From positions 124,001 to 188,000 of the forward strand of contig DASWNX010000002.1 of assembly GCA_036399055.1 (NCBI GenBank): DNA of 64,000 bases, in the 5' to 3' direction. The translations under genes were made by a program, and so were the position numbers. Source of the stretch: Jatrophihabitans sp. (lineage in GTDB: Bacteria > Actinomycetota > Actinomycetes > Mycobacteriales > Jatrophihabitantaceae). Positions 43,041 to 51,664 of this stretch are shown here, one piece after another. The stretch's first letter is position 1. Every line of letters starts with the position of its first letter. The notes below the pieces were generated by a model. That model did no database searches and was not told where the DNA came from. It saw only the letters and a program-made list of their open reading frames with translations.

Positions 43041-43838
43041 TCAGCCGTTGCGCCAGTCATCGCTGGTGAGGTGTGACCCGGCCTGCGGGCCCATCTGCAG
43101 CATCCCGCCGTCGACCACCCAGGACGCCCCGGTCACGTAGCCGGCATCGGCCGAGGCCAGGAAAGCGATGACCGCGGCTATCTCGCGGGCGTCGCCCGGA
43201 CGCCCCAGCGGCACCCCGGGACGGTGCTGTGAGTGCGGGTCCTGGTCTTCCTGCCCGGTCATCGGGGTGGCGATCTCACCCGGAGCCACCGAGTTGGCGG
43301 TGATGCCGTAGGAGCCCAGCTCCAGGGCGATCGTCTTCATCAGACCGCCGAGGCCATGCTTGGCCGCGTCGTAGGCGCTGGAGCCGACCCTGGGCTGGTG
43401 CTCGTGCACGCTGGTCACCGCGATCAGCCGGCCGCCCTGACCCGCGCTGACCATCCGGCGGGCTGCCCGCTGCAGGCAGACGAAAGCCCCGTCAAGGTCG
43501 GTGGCCACGGTGTGACGCCACTGCTGGTACTCCATCTCCAGCAGCGGGGCGTTGTCTCCGGTGCCGGCGTTGTTGACGAAGACGTCCAGCCCGCCCAGCT
43601 CGTCGGCCAGGCTGTCGATCACGTCCCCGCAACCGGGCAGCTCGGTGGTGTCGAGCTGGGCCACCACCGCGCGCCGCCCCAGCGAGCGCACCTCCTCGGC
43701 GGTCTGCTCCGCGCCCTCGGCGTCGGTATGCCAGGTGATGCCGACGTCCATGCCGGCCCGGGCCAGCGCCACCGCGGTCGCCTTGCCGATGCCGGAGTCA
43801 GAGGCGGTGACGATCGCCGTCCGCGGGTTGAATGCCAT
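43041..43838 (-). CDS. SDR-family oxidoreductase, glucose-1-dehydrogenase-like
   Basis: 265 residues. AIVTASDSGIGKATAVALARAG is the cofactor site (first Gly replaced by Ala), then NNAGTGDNAP, TSVHEHQPRVGSSAYDAAKHG (Ser/Tyr/Lys) and SVAPGEIATPM. Its C-terminus resembles glucose-1-dehydrogenases and general-stress SDRs. The gene is divergent from the small acidic protein gene at 43985. Confidence 0.87.
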   Translation of the reverse strand: MAFNPRTAIVTASDSGIGKATAVALARAGMDVGITWHTDAEGAEQTAEEVRSLGRRAVVAQLDTTELPGCGDVIDSLADELGGLDVFVNNAGTGDNAPLLEMEYQQWRHTVATDLDGAFVCLQRAARRMVSAGQGGRLIAVTSVHEHQPRVGSSAYDAAKHGLGGLMKTIALELGSYGITANSVAPGEIATPMTGQEDQDPHSQHRPGVPLGRPGDAREIAAVIAFLASADAGYVTGASWVVDGGMLQMGPQAGSHLTSDDWRNG

Positions 43839-43984
43839 GGTGGATTCCTCTCATCAGGTGAGCAGTCCGGCGCCGCCCCGGCGACAGGGCTTGCCGGCGC
43901 GGGGACGACGCCCGGGTCGTGGTAGGAAGAAAACCCTACGGCGGCGACGGGAAGAACTCGCCACAGCACGGAGGAGCAGAGCAG

Positions 43985-44176
43985 ATGTCAGAGATCTCGC
44001 AGAGCGTCAGCGAAGGTGTCCTCGGCCAGGACGAGCAAGCCCCTGAGCGTGGCCGCCCCGGGACCAACCCGCCCGAGGAGCCTCAGCCCGGCCTGCATCC
44101 TGGCGCCGGCGAACCCGCCGAGCAGTCCGAGCAGGACCAGCCCGAGCAAGGTTTGGGTGAGCCGGACTCGCACTAG
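43985..44176 (+). CDS. small acidic disordered protein
   Basis: 63 residues, dominated by Glu, Gln, Gly and Pro (QAPERGRPGTNPPEEPQPGL core). It has a strong GGAGGA ribosome site before the ATG. No domain is seen. Similar short disordered proteins occur in other actinomycetes, but I cannot assign a function. Confidence 0.6.
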   Translation: MSEISQSVSEGVLGQDEQAPERGRPGTNPPEEPQPGLHPGAGEPAEQSEQDQPEQGLGEPDSH

Positions 44177-44205
44177 CGCCTGACGGCCGGACCGGCCTGA
44201 GCGCG

Positions 44206-44775
44206 CTAGTCGGTTCCGCGGTGGCTGACGGCGTCGCGTAACCGGTCGAACAAGCCGGCGACCGGGCCGATCATCAGGTTTGCCGGGGGTTGATCGGGCG
44301 CGCTGGGATGCGGCCTGGTCGGGGCGATCTTCTTCACCGCCTCGACCTGCTGACCCATCTTCACCAGCTCCTGCTGGCTGAAGATCGAGCGCATGTGCGG
44401 GAACATCTGGTTCTCCTCCTCGGCCACATGCTCGCGGATCTCGGTCATCAGGGTCTGCAGCTCAGCCTCGAAGCCCGGATCCTGCGGGCTGAGCTTCTCC
44501 AGCCGCTTCATGGTCGCCTCGGCCTCGGCGTGCTCCTGCTTGGCGTGTTCGGCCTCGGCCTCGCTGACCTTCTCCTTGACCTTGGGATAGACCACGGCCT
44601 CCTCGGCCACCGCGTGCCTCACCAGCTCGATGACCACCTGCTCGGCGACGTCCTTGCGCCTGGCGCCGGACTGCGCGTCCACGGCGTCGCGCAGGCTGTC
44701 GAGCTCGGCGAACATCTGCTCGACCTCTCGATGGTCATGGCTCAGGATCTCGATCACATCGCGTTGCTCGTCCAC
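44206..44775 (-). CDS. hemerythrin HHE cation-binding domain protein
   Basis: 189 residues. A four-helix hemerythrin-like bundle carries metal ligands H-D-H-R-E-V near residue 13, HAVAEEAVVYP, HAKQEH and HVAEEENQMFP. The basic/Pro-rich tail is disordered. HHE proteins bind non-haem diiron for oxygen, NO or redox sensing. GTG 44775 with AAGGAG six bases upstream is the preferred start; no better in-frame start lies further up. Confidence 0.88.
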   Translation of the reverse strand: MDEQRDVIEILSHDHREVEQMFAELDSLRDAVDAQSGARRKDVAEQVVIELVRHAVAEEAVVYPKVKEKVSEAEAEHAKQEHAEAEATMKRLEKLSPQDPGFEAELQTLMTEIREHVAEEENQMFPHMRSIFSQQELVKMGQQVEAVKKIAPTRPHPSAPDQPPANLMIGPVAGLFDRLRDAVSHRGTD

Positions 44776-44785
44776 CTGGAACTCC

Positions 44786-44831
44786 TTGTCGATGTCGAAG
44801 ACACCGAGTTGTCGATGTCGAAGACACCGAG
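44786..44831. repeat. 23-bp perfect tandem duplication in the hemerythrin leader
   Basis: TTGTCGATGTCGAAGACACCGAG is repeated exactly at 44786-44808 and 44809-44831, starting 11 bp upstream of the GTG start of the hemerythrin gene. The duplication doubles the 5' leader segment and looks recent. Confidence 0.9.
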
Positions 44832-44989
44832 GACTCGTCACTGCGCCGGGCGGGCGAGCGAGCAAGGGTGTGGCCGATGTCGTCGCCGCCCACGTGCTCG
44901 GTCGCTGTCCGGACCGGCTGGGCGTTCAGCCATGAAAAACCTATCACCATCCTCGCGGCCGGCGCCTGGCCGCGAGCGCTGCCCGCTGG

Positions 44990-46006
44990 TCAGCGGGCGA
45001 GCTGGCCGACCACCAGCTCGAAGGCCTTCGGCACGACGGCGGCAGTCGCGACGACGCCGCGGCGCAGCACCGGCCGGCGGGCTGCCCAGAGCAGGCCGCT
45101 GGTGAGTGCCCGGTAGCGGCGGGAGCTGCGTGACCACAGCCGTTCGTAGTCGGCCGGCCGGTCGGCTGCCAGACAGCCGGCCACCAGCCGGGCCGCCGAC
45201 AGGCCTACCGTGATCCCCTCACCGGTCAGCGCGTCGACGTAGCCGGCGGCGTCGCCCACCAGCAGGATCCGGCCGGCCACCCGGGACCGGGTTCGCTGCC
45301 GCAGCGGACCGGCGCCCAGCACCCTGGATCCGGTCACCGCTGAGAGCCGTCGCTCCAGTTCGGGGAACTGGGCCAGCTGGTCGTCGAACGGCGCCCGATC
45401 GCCACTGAGTATGGCGACTCCGATTTGATCGTGTGCGACAGGAGTCAGGTAGGCCTCCGCCGACGCCGACCAGTGCACCTCGACCAGATCCGACCACGGC
45501 TCGATCCGGTAGTGCCTGCGCAAACCCCAGCGAGCTGGCGACCTGGCCGGGAGGTCCAGCGCCGCCAGCCTGCGCACTGTCGAGTGCAGGCCGTCGGCGC
45601 CGACCAGGTACCGGGCCGTCAGCCCAGCGGCGCGCACGCACCACTCGTCCTGGCGCAGCTCGGTCAGCGACGCCTCTCGCACCGTGATCCCCCGCCTCTG
45701 GACCGCCTCGCGCAGGCAGGACTGCAGGGCGGTCCGGCGAACGCCGCGACCGGCGGCGCCTGGAAACAACGCCTGCGCCGAGTGCGAGTCGTCGATGTAG
45801 CGCACCCCGCGCAACGGTCGGCCGGGCGGATCGAGCCCCAACTCGGCCAGCGCCTGTAGCGCCGCGGGCATCAAGCCCTCGCCGCAGGCCTTGTCGATCG
45901 GCGACGCGCGCGGCTCCAGCACCACGACATTCAGACCGGCGCGGTGGGCGTAGAGCGCGGTGGCCAGGCCGACCGGGCCGCCGCCGGCGATCAGGACGTC
46001 GATCAC
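44990..46006 (-). CDS. FAD-dependent monooxygenase, phenolic-lipid hydroxylase-like
   Basis: 338 residues. VLIAGGGPVGLATALYAHRAG is the FAD site (G-x-G-x-x-G), YLVGADGLHSTVRRL the D-G motif, and GRILLVGDAAGYVDALTGEGI the second FAD motif, as in aromatic hydroxylases and geranylgeranyl reductases. It overlaps the methyltransferase gene (ATGA) and lies in a type III PKS operon. The composition matches the srsABC phenolic-lipid operon of Streptomyces, where the flavoprotein hydroxylates the aromatic ring to a quinol. Confidence 0.85.
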   Translation of the reverse strand: MIDVLIAGGGPVGLATALYAHRAGLNVVVLEPRASPIDKACGEGLMPAALQALAELGLDPPGRPLRGVRYIDDSHSAQALFPGAAGRGVRRTALQSCLREAVQRRGITVREASLTELRQDEWCVRAAGLTARYLVGADGLHSTVRRLAALDLPARSPARWGLRRHYRIEPWSDLVEVHWSASAEAYLTPVAHDQIGVAILSGDRAPFDDQLAQFPELERRLSAVTGSRVLGAGPLRQRTRSRVAGRILLVGDAAGYVDALTGEGITVGLSAARLVAGCLAADRPADYERLWSRSSRRYRALTSGLLWAARRPVLRRGVVATAAVVPKAFELVVGQLAR

Positions 46007-46530
46007 GTCCGGCCGAGCATCGTCAGCGCGGCGGCCTCGCTGCGGATGCGGACGCTGAGCAGCGCGGCGTTCAGCGCGGAGAAGACCACCGCCGTGAGCC
46101 AGGCGGTGTGCGTCAGCGGCAGCGCGATTCCCTCAAGCACCACAGCGACGTAGTTGGGGTGCCGCAAGTGGCGGTACGGCCCTGAATCGACCCGGCCGGC
46201 GCCGGGGATCACGACGATCCGGGTGTTCCACTGCTGTCCCAGGGTGCTGATGCACCACCAGCGAAGAGCCTGGGCGGCGAGGACCAGGGCCAGCATCGGC
46301 CAACCCAGCAGCGGCGTGAACGGCCGGTCCAGCAGCCACACCTCGGCGAGGCAGCCCAGCAGCAGCGCGCTGTGCAGCAGCACCATGGTCGGATAGTGCC
46401 CGGCGCCGGTCTCGATGCCGCCGTGCTGCCGGCTCCAGCGCAGGTTGCGGTTGGAGACCACCAGTTCGGCCAGCCGCTCGATCGCCACCAGCAGGATCAG
46501 CGCGGTGTAGGCGGTCTCCGAGCTCACCAT
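46003..46530 (-). CDS. isoprenylcysteine-carboxyl-methyltransferase-type membrane methyltransferase
   Basis: 175 residues. There are several membrane helices (about 5-25, 48-65, 75-92 and 130-160), with the ICMT core RIVVIPGAGRVDSGPYRHLRHPNY containing G-P-Y-R-x-x-R-H-P-x-Y. In phenolic-lipid clusters such proteins O-methylate polyketide resorcinols or quinols. It overlaps the PKS gene by 7 nt and the monooxygenase gene by 4 nt. Confidence 0.88.
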   Translation of the reverse strand: MVSSETAYTALILLVAIERLAELVVSNRNLRWSRQHGGIETGAGHYPTMVLLHSALLLGCLAEVWLLDRPFTPLLGWPMLALVLAAQALRWWCISTLGQQWNTRIVVIPGAGRVDSGPYRHLRHPNYVAVVLEGIALPLTHTAWLTAVVFSALNAALLSVRIRSEAAALTMLGRT

Positions 46531-47594
46531 CGAAGCAGCACCAGCTCCGAGCAGAAACCTGGGCCCATCGCCATCAGCACGCCGGGGCTGCCCGGCTCGA
46601 AGCTACGGCTGGCGACGGTGTCGGCGAGCACGTGCAGCACCGAGGAGGAGGACAGGTTGCCGATCGCGGCCAGCGAGCGCCAGGTCAACTCCAGCTCACC
46701 CTGATCCAGGCCCAGGGTCCGCTGGATCGCTTCGATCACTCTGGGGCCACCCGGATGGCAGACCCAGCCCGCCACCTCGCTGCTGTGCAGCTGGTGGGCG
46801 TCCAGCAATAGCGACAGGTCACCGGCCAGGTACTTCTCCACCAGCGTCGGGATCTCGGCGTCCAGCACGATCTTGAGGCCGTCGGAGCCGACGTCCCAGC
46901 CCATGACGCGCTCGGTGTGGGGATACAGATGCGAGCGCGAGTCCAGCACCGTGGGCATCGACTCGGCGATGCCCAGCTGCTCGGCCCGCTGGGCGCCGAC
47001 CAGCACCACCGCCGCGGCGCCGTCGCCGAACAGCCCGGTGGCCACCATGTTGGCAGCCGAGCGGTCCTGCGGTTGCAAGGTGAGCGAGCACAACTCCACC
47101 GACAGCAGGACGGCCACCTCGTCGGGATGGGATTTCAGGTAGTCGTGCACCCGCGCTATGCCGGCCGCGCCGGCGACACATCCCAGTCCGAAGACCGGGA
47201 TCCTCTTGACGTCCGGGCGCAGTCCCACGATCGGCGCGATCAGCGCGTCCAGCGACGGGGCGAGCACTCCGGTGACGGTGGTGAACAGGATCAGGTCGAC
47301 GTCGGCGGCGTCCAGGCCGGCGGCAGCCAGCGCCTCGCTCACCGCTCGGGCGCCCAGCGCGGTGCCCTGCTCGATGAAGACGTCGTTGGACGCGCCGAAG
47401 TCCACCAGCTCCCGGTAGCGCTCCAACGGCACCGCGGTGTGCCGTGTCCGCACTTGAGCGTTCTGGTGCAACCGGCGTAGCAGCGCCCGCTCGCGGTCTG
47501 AGGTCAGGCACCAGTCGGCAATCGCCTCGGTGATGTCCTGCTGGCTGTAGCGGTGCTCGGGTAGCACGCCCCGGACGCCGGCGATGGTGGTCAT
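46524..47594 (-). CDS. type III polyketide synthase (alkylresorcinol/alkylpyrone-like)
   Basis: 356 residues, thiolase fold. The catalytic triad is Cys139 in FGLGCVAGAAG, His280 in VCHPGG and Asn313 in IGNLSSSS. FGDGAAAVV marks the second half. Close bacterial relatives condense fatty acyl starter units with malonyl-CoA. It is the first gene of the PKS-methyltransferase-monooxygenase operon and lies opposite a UbiA prenyltransferase, so the product may be a methylated, hydroxylated and possibly prenylated phenolic lipid. The ATG is at 47594. Confidence 0.92.
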   Translation of the reverse strand: MTTIAGVRGVLPEHRYSQQDITEAIADWCLTSDRERALLRRLHQNAQVRTRHTAVPLERYRELVDFGASNDVFIEQGTALGARAVSEALAAAGLDAADVDLILFTTVTGVLAPSLDALIAPIVGLRPDVKRIPVFGLGCVAGAAGIARVHDYLKSHPDEVAVLLSVELCSLTLQPQDRSAANMVATGLFGDGAAAVVLVGAQRAEQLGIAESMPTVLDSRSHLYPHTERVMGWDVGSDGLKIVLDAEIPTLVEKYLAGDLSLLLDAHQLHSSEVAGWVCHPGGPRVIEAIQRTLGLDQGELELTWRSLAAIGNLSSSSVLHVLADTVASRSFEPGSPGVLMAMGPGFCSELVLLRW

Positions 47595-47656
47595 TCCCCC
47601 AGCTTATGTCTGTCCAGTCGAGCGCCGCCCCGAGCGCCACCCCTATGCTCAGGCCC

Positions 47657-48484
47657 GTGCTGGCCCGCCCCTCGGTTCTCATCCGCACCAGTCATCCGGT
47701 CCCGTGCGTGGCGGTCACGGCCTTGTCGGCGGCCCTGTTCGCCGTGGCGGGCAAGCCGCCGGCGGTGTGCCTGCTGGGCGCGGCGGCAGTGCTGGCCGGC
47801 CAGCTGACCATCGGCTGGTCCAACGACCTGATCGACGCCCGGCGCGACAGCGCGGCCGGCCGGCGGGACAAGCCGTTGGCGCTCGAGCCCGAGCTGGCCC
47901 ACCAGGTCAGGATCGCCCTCGGCGTCGCTGTTGTCTTGGCGGTGCTGCTGTCGCTGGCGCTGGGCTGGCGCGCGGCTGCCCTGCACGGTGTCACGGTGGC
48001 CGGCGGCTGGGCTTACAACCTGGGCCTGAAGGCCACGCCCTGGTCGGCGCTGGCCTACTTCGTCGCGTTCGCGGCGCTGCCGGCGATCGCGACTTCGGCG
48101 AGCCCGCAGGCGCAGATGGCGCCGGCCTGGACGATGCTGGCCGCCGGCCTGGTCGGGGTGGCCGCGCACTTCGGCAACGTGCTGCCAGATCTGCAGGACG
48201 ACCTGGCGGCCGGGGTGCTGGGGCTGCCGCAGCGGCTGGGCGCCAGGGGCTCGGTGCTCGCGGCGATCGCGGCGCTGCTGATCGCGGCCGGCATCATCGA
48301 CGTGCGGGTCGGCTTTCGGAATCCGGCGCTGACGGCGGTCGGGACGGCGGCGGTGCTGGCGCTGGCGCTGGTCGCCCTCGGCTGCGCCGTGAGGCGCCCG
48401 CGCGGTCAGGGCGCGTTCCTGGCGACGATGGCCGCAGCCGCCGTCGATGTCAGCATCTTGGCCGTCAACCACGGCCTCGGGTAG
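47657..48484 (+). CDS. UbiA-family prenyltransferase
   Basis: 275 residues from the preferred GTG. The first Asp-rich motif is N-D-L-I-D-A-R-R-D, and the second is D-L-Q-D-D. About seven to nine membrane helices follow the UbiA pattern, and the N-terminus ARPSVLIRTSHPVP is typical. TATGCT ends 7 nt before GTG 47657, suggesting a leaderless mRNA; upstream starts at 47606 or 47645 are possible. It is divergent from the type III PKS, so a phenolic acceptor is plausible, but menaquinone-like substrates cannot be excluded. Confidence 0.87.
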   Translation: MLARPSVLIRTSHPVPCVAVTALSAALFAVAGKPPAVCLLGAAAVLAGQLTIGWSNDLIDARRDSAAGRRDKPLALEPELAHQVRIALGVAVVLAVLLSLALGWRAAALHGVTVAGGWAYNLGLKATPWSALAYFVAFAALPAIATSASPQAQMAPAWTMLAAGLVGVAAHFGNVLPDLQDDLAAGVLGLPQRLGARGSVLAAIAALLIAAGIIDVRVGFRNPALTAVGTAAVLALALVALGCAVRRPRGQGAFLATMAAAAVDVSILAVNHGLG

Positions 48485-48491
48485 CCGCGGC

Positions 48492-48881
48492 TCAGCCGGC
48501 TGGCGGCTGCCGCGTCGCCGGCAGGCCGGTCCCGCCGATCAGCGGGGTGATCTCCGGCGCGGGCGGCGGCGGCGCTTGCAGCGGACCGCAGTGCCGCCAG
48601 CGGCGCCCGGGGCTGCCAGCCGGGCGGGGCCAGGCCGAGCGGTCCTCGGGCAGGTCGAAGCGCTGCACCGTCTGGTACTCCTGGATCGCGTCAGGATCAG
48701 CGGAGGGTTCCAGCAGCCGGGCCGGCACCCACGCCGAGGTGTGCAGGTAGCCGTTGACACCATCGGCGAAGCTGCCGAAGGTCCGCCAGGAGACCAGGCC
48801 CCACCAGCTGCCCTCGCTCCGGCCCCAGGCATGCAGATCGGCCAGCTCACGCACCAGCTGGACCACCACCCGGGGAGACAT
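48492..48881 (-). CDS. hypothetical protein next to an SOS box
   Basis: 129 residues from ATG 48881 (or 135 from ATG 48899). The segment VVVQLVRELADLHAWGRSEGSWWGLVSWRTFGSF is ordered and Trp-rich, then the protein becomes Pro-rich. I recognise no family. Its start lies directly beside the LexA-type palindrome at 48892-48907, so it may be DNA-damage inducible. It is convergent with the UbiA gene, 7 bp away. Confidence 0.55.
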   Translation of the reverse strand: MSPRVVVQLVRELADLHAWGRSEGSWWGLVSWRTFGSFADGVNGYLHTSAWVPARLLEPSADPDAIQEYQTVQRFDLPEDRSAWPRPAGSPGRRWRHCGPLQAPPPPAPEITPLIGGTGLPATRQPPAG

Positions 48882-48891
48882 CCGCCAAGTA

Positions 48892-48907
48892 TCGAACATA
48901 TGTTCGA
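48892..48907. promoter_or_regulatory. LexA-type SOS box
   Basis: TCGAACATATGTTCGA is a perfect 16-bp palindrome matching the Gram-positive/actinobacterial LexA consensus CGAAC-N4-GTTCG. It sits between the divergent hypothetical gene (11 bp from its ATG) and the DUF2071 gene (82 bp from its ATG). Repression of either or both is plausible. Confidence 0.75.
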
Positions 48908-48989
48908 CCCTGCCAAGTCGCCCACCGGCTCGCGGCCCCGTCCAGCCGCCGGTCACCGCCCTGCGGTCACGACGGCGGACACTGAGGTC

Positions 48990-49724
48990 ATGACCGAATG
49001 GGAGTTCGACCGGGTCGCAGCGCCGTTGCGGCCCCCGATCGTCTTCGACCAGCACTGGCGCAACGTCACCTTTGTGCATTGGCCGGTCGAACCAGCGACG
49101 GTCGCAGGGCTGTTTCCGCCCGGCTGCCGGCCCGATGTCGTCGAAGGCCGCACCTATGTCGGCCTGGTTCCCTTTCAATTGCTCGGCGTCAGGATCGGCC
49201 GGCTCGGCCCGATTCCCTACTTCGGCTCCTTCGCCGAGACCAACATCCGGCTCTACTCGGTGGACGGGGCCGGCCGGCACGGCGTCGTCTTCTGCTCGCT
49301 GGACACCGCGCGGCTGGCGATCGTGCCGATCGCCCGGCTGCTGTTCGGCGTGCCCTACACCTGGTCGCGGATGCGGGTGCGGCAGCAGGCGGGCGGCGAC
49401 TGGCGCTATGAGTCGCGGCGCCGGTGGCCCCAGCGCGGGCTTGCCAGCACCCTGACGGTCGGAGTGGGGGCGCCGGTCGAGCCGACTCAACTGGAGCAGT
49501 GGCTCACCGCCCGGTGGGGCCTGCACGCCCGGATCGGCGGGCGCACCCGCTGGGTGCCGAACGCCCATGGCCCGTGGCCGCTGCACGAGGCCGAGGTCGT
49601 GCAGCTGCGCGATGACCTGCTGGCTGCCTCTGGAGTCGTTCCCGCCGGTGACCGGCTGCGGGCGTTGTGGTCACCCGGCGTCCGGGCCCAGTTCGGCAGG
49701 CCCGTCACGGTGGCTGAGCGTTGA
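48990..49724 (+). CDS. DUF2071/YqjF family protein
   Basis: 244 residues. WRNVTFVHWPVEPATVAGLFPPGCRPDVVEGRTYVGLVPFQLLGVR, then F-A-E-T-N-I-R-L-Y and V-F-C-S-L-D-T follow the acetoacetate-decarboxylase-like YqjF pattern. Molecular function unknown. GAGG precedes ATG 48990. The nearby SOS box raises the possibility of DNA-damage control. Confidence 0.82.
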   Translation: MTEWEFDRVAAPLRPPIVFDQHWRNVTFVHWPVEPATVAGLFPPGCRPDVVEGRTYVGLVPFQLLGVRIGRLGPIPYFGSFAETNIRLYSVDGAGRHGVVFCSLDTARLAIVPIARLLFGVPYTWSRMRVRQQAGGDWRYESRRRWPQRGLASTLTVGVGAPVEPTQLEQWLTARWGLHARIGGRTRWVPNAHGPWPLHEAEVVQLRDDLLAASGVVPAGDRLRALWSPGVRAQFGRPVTVAER

Positions 49725-49770
49725 GCTGACCCCGGCTCGGCCGTCCGGTGTGATGCGGGCTCGCTGCCTC

Positions 49771-49810
49771 GACTGCGACCGACTGCGACCGACTGCGACC
49801 GACTGCGACC
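49771..49810. repeat. 10-bp tandem repeat x 4
   Basis: GACTGCGACC is repeated four times exactly, between the DUF2071 gene and the phosphotransferase-like gene. It is not part of a recognised gene and is presumably slippage. Confidence 0.95.
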
Positions 49811-49817
49811 GAGCCGA

Positions 49818-50664
49818 TCAGGGGCCCAGGTCCCACAACAGCCGGTAGTACCGCATCCGGACCGGGTCAGCCTCGACGCCGTAGGCCGCCAGCAGCCGAT
49901 CCGACCAGCCGGGGCCGTAGTTCCAATCGGCGCTCCAGGTCGCGATCGCCAGATCGGCCCACCGGTCAGCGACCCCGAGCGAGCCGAAATCGACGTGACC
50001 GGTCCACCTTCCCTGCGCGCTCACCAGGGTGTTGGGAGCGCACGCATCGCCATGGCAGACCACCAGGTGGTCGATCGCCGGCGGAAGCGCCAGCGCGGCC
50101 AGCGCCTGCTCGACGCTCAACCGCTGGTGCTCCGGATGCCAGCGGGCGGGGTTCAGCTGACCGACCGCTCGGGTGGGCATCGAGGCGGGAACGGCCGAGG
50201 GGCGGACCGGGGGGGACAGAATGCGCTCGGCGCTGAGCGGCGGCGACCCGGTCGCGCACCGACCAGGAGAACGGGCAGTCGGCTACCGGCAGCGCGACGT
50301 GCAGTGCCCTCAGCCCAGCTCCGATGGCTTCGACGGCACCCGCAGGGTCGGCCAACCAGCGGTCTGAGACGGCGTTCTCACCCGGTAGCGCGGCGGTGAT
50401 CAGCCACGAGCCAGCCGCGTCCTGGCCCTGGTCCAGCACCATGGGCGCCGCGGTGAACCGGCCGGCCCAGCGCAGCCTGAGCGCCTCGCGGTCGAGGTCG
50501 ACGCCGCTGCTCACCGGCGTCCATTTGACGAAGTGCCGCCTCGCGCCTTCGCCGACCTCGAAGGTGTGGCCACCGATCTCGTTGACCCACACCAGCCGCA
50601 CCGGCTTGCCCGCGGCGGTCGCCGCCCTGAGCGGCGCCGACCGCAGGCTGGCGTCGGAGTTCAA
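49818..50664 (-). pseudogene. aminoglycoside phosphotransferase-like gene, apparently frameshifted
   Basis: Two frames together give one APH(3')-type kinase. The N-terminal half (50664 to about 50230) includes VRLVWVNEIGGHTFEVG, FVKWTP and LPVADCPFSWSVRDRVAAA. The C-terminal half (about 50220 to 49818) includes LVVCHGDACAPNTLV (Brenner H-G-D-x4-N), GHVDFGSLGVADRWADLAIATWS and YYRLLWDL. Removing one base from the seven-base G run at 50209-50215 joins the frames. It is either a decayed gene or a homopolymer error. Substrate unknown; many actinomycete homologues do not confer resistance. Confidence 0.8.
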
Positions 50665-50737
50665 CGCTCCACGCCCACGATTTGATCGCGTCCGTCACAA
50701 TGGACGCGATCACCCGCAGTTAGCCGGGCGTGTGTGA

Positions 50738-51484
50738 TCAAGCCAACCGAAGGACTGCCCGCTCGGCACGCTGCGGAAGCTCACCGCTGTACACCGTCTC
50801 GGCGGCGATTTCCCGAAGCTTGCGGTGCTCGTGCTGGGAGGTGACCCGGAGCAGATCGAAAGCGGCCTGGTCGGTGAGCCCGTAGCGGACCATCAGGATG
50901 CCGACCGCCATGCCGATCTCGCGGTTGCTCTGCAGCGCGGTCTCGAGGTTCTCCGCCCGCTCGTGGTCGGTCACTCTGGCCAGCGCGATCGCGGCGTGGT
51001 CGGCGTACACATCGGCGAAGCGGCAGATGGCATCGGTGAAGAAGCCCGGCTCGGTGGAGAAGAGCGCCATCGCCGCGAGCACCCGGTTGTCCAGGATCAG
51101 GCAGTACCCCAGAGCAGATCGAAGTGGGGTCTCAGCGCGCATTCGGGCGGTGTACAGCGGCCACCGGGACTCTGAGCTCAGATCCTCGATCCGCACGGTC
51201 TGGCGCTCGCGCAGTGCCTGCCACGCGACACCTTCTCCGGTGCCGCTGGAGATAGCGGCGACCTTGCCGAGCAGTTCTCGGTCGGTGGAGTGGTTGTGGA
51301 CCAGAACGCCTTGCGGTGAAAGCTGCGCTATCGCGGCAAAGGAGCAACCGGTGGCGCCGGTGATTAGCTCGAGCACCCGGGAGGCAGTGGCGTCCCGGCC
51401 TGCCTGCTCGGCCAGATCACGGGCAAGGGCCGCGAACCAGCGCGCGCTGTCCATATCAGTGAGGTCACTCAAGGCAATCCGCAC
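50738..51484 (-). CDS. GAF-ANTAR regulator
   Basis: 248 residues. A GAF domain (about 25-165; RVLELITGATGCSFAAIAQL, GEGVAWQALRERQTVRIEDLSSESRWP) is followed by a C-terminal ANTAR domain (about 180-235; IGMAVGILMVRYGLTDQAAFDLLR). This is the smallest of the three ANTAR proteins in the window. The start is GTG 51484; ATG 51454 is an alternative. Cytosolic sensing and RNA-based antitermination are inferred from domain class. Confidence 0.85.
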   Translation of the reverse strand: MRIALSDLTDMDSARWFAALARDLAEQAGRDATASRVLELITGATGCSFAAIAQLSPQGVLVHNHSTDRELLGKVAAISSGTGEGVAWQALRERQTVRIEDLSSESRWPLYTARMRAETPLRSALGYCLILDNRVLAAMALFSTEPGFFTDAICRFADVYADHAAIALARVTDHERAENLETALQSNREIGMAVGILMVRYGLTDQAAFDLLRVTSQHEHRKLREIAAETVYSGELPQRAERAVLRLA

Positions 51485-51664
51485 CTATCTGAGTCTTATC
51501 GCCGATGCCAGCTCGTTTCTCGACCGCACGGCCTGGCGACAATGTAATGGACATCAGCCAAACCACCTAGCTGGCGAGCCGTTGCACAAGAATTCACAGC
51601 TCATCTGGCCCTGGCAGAACTTCGCGACACGAGTGTGACGGGTCTTGACTTCGGCGCCATTTTG

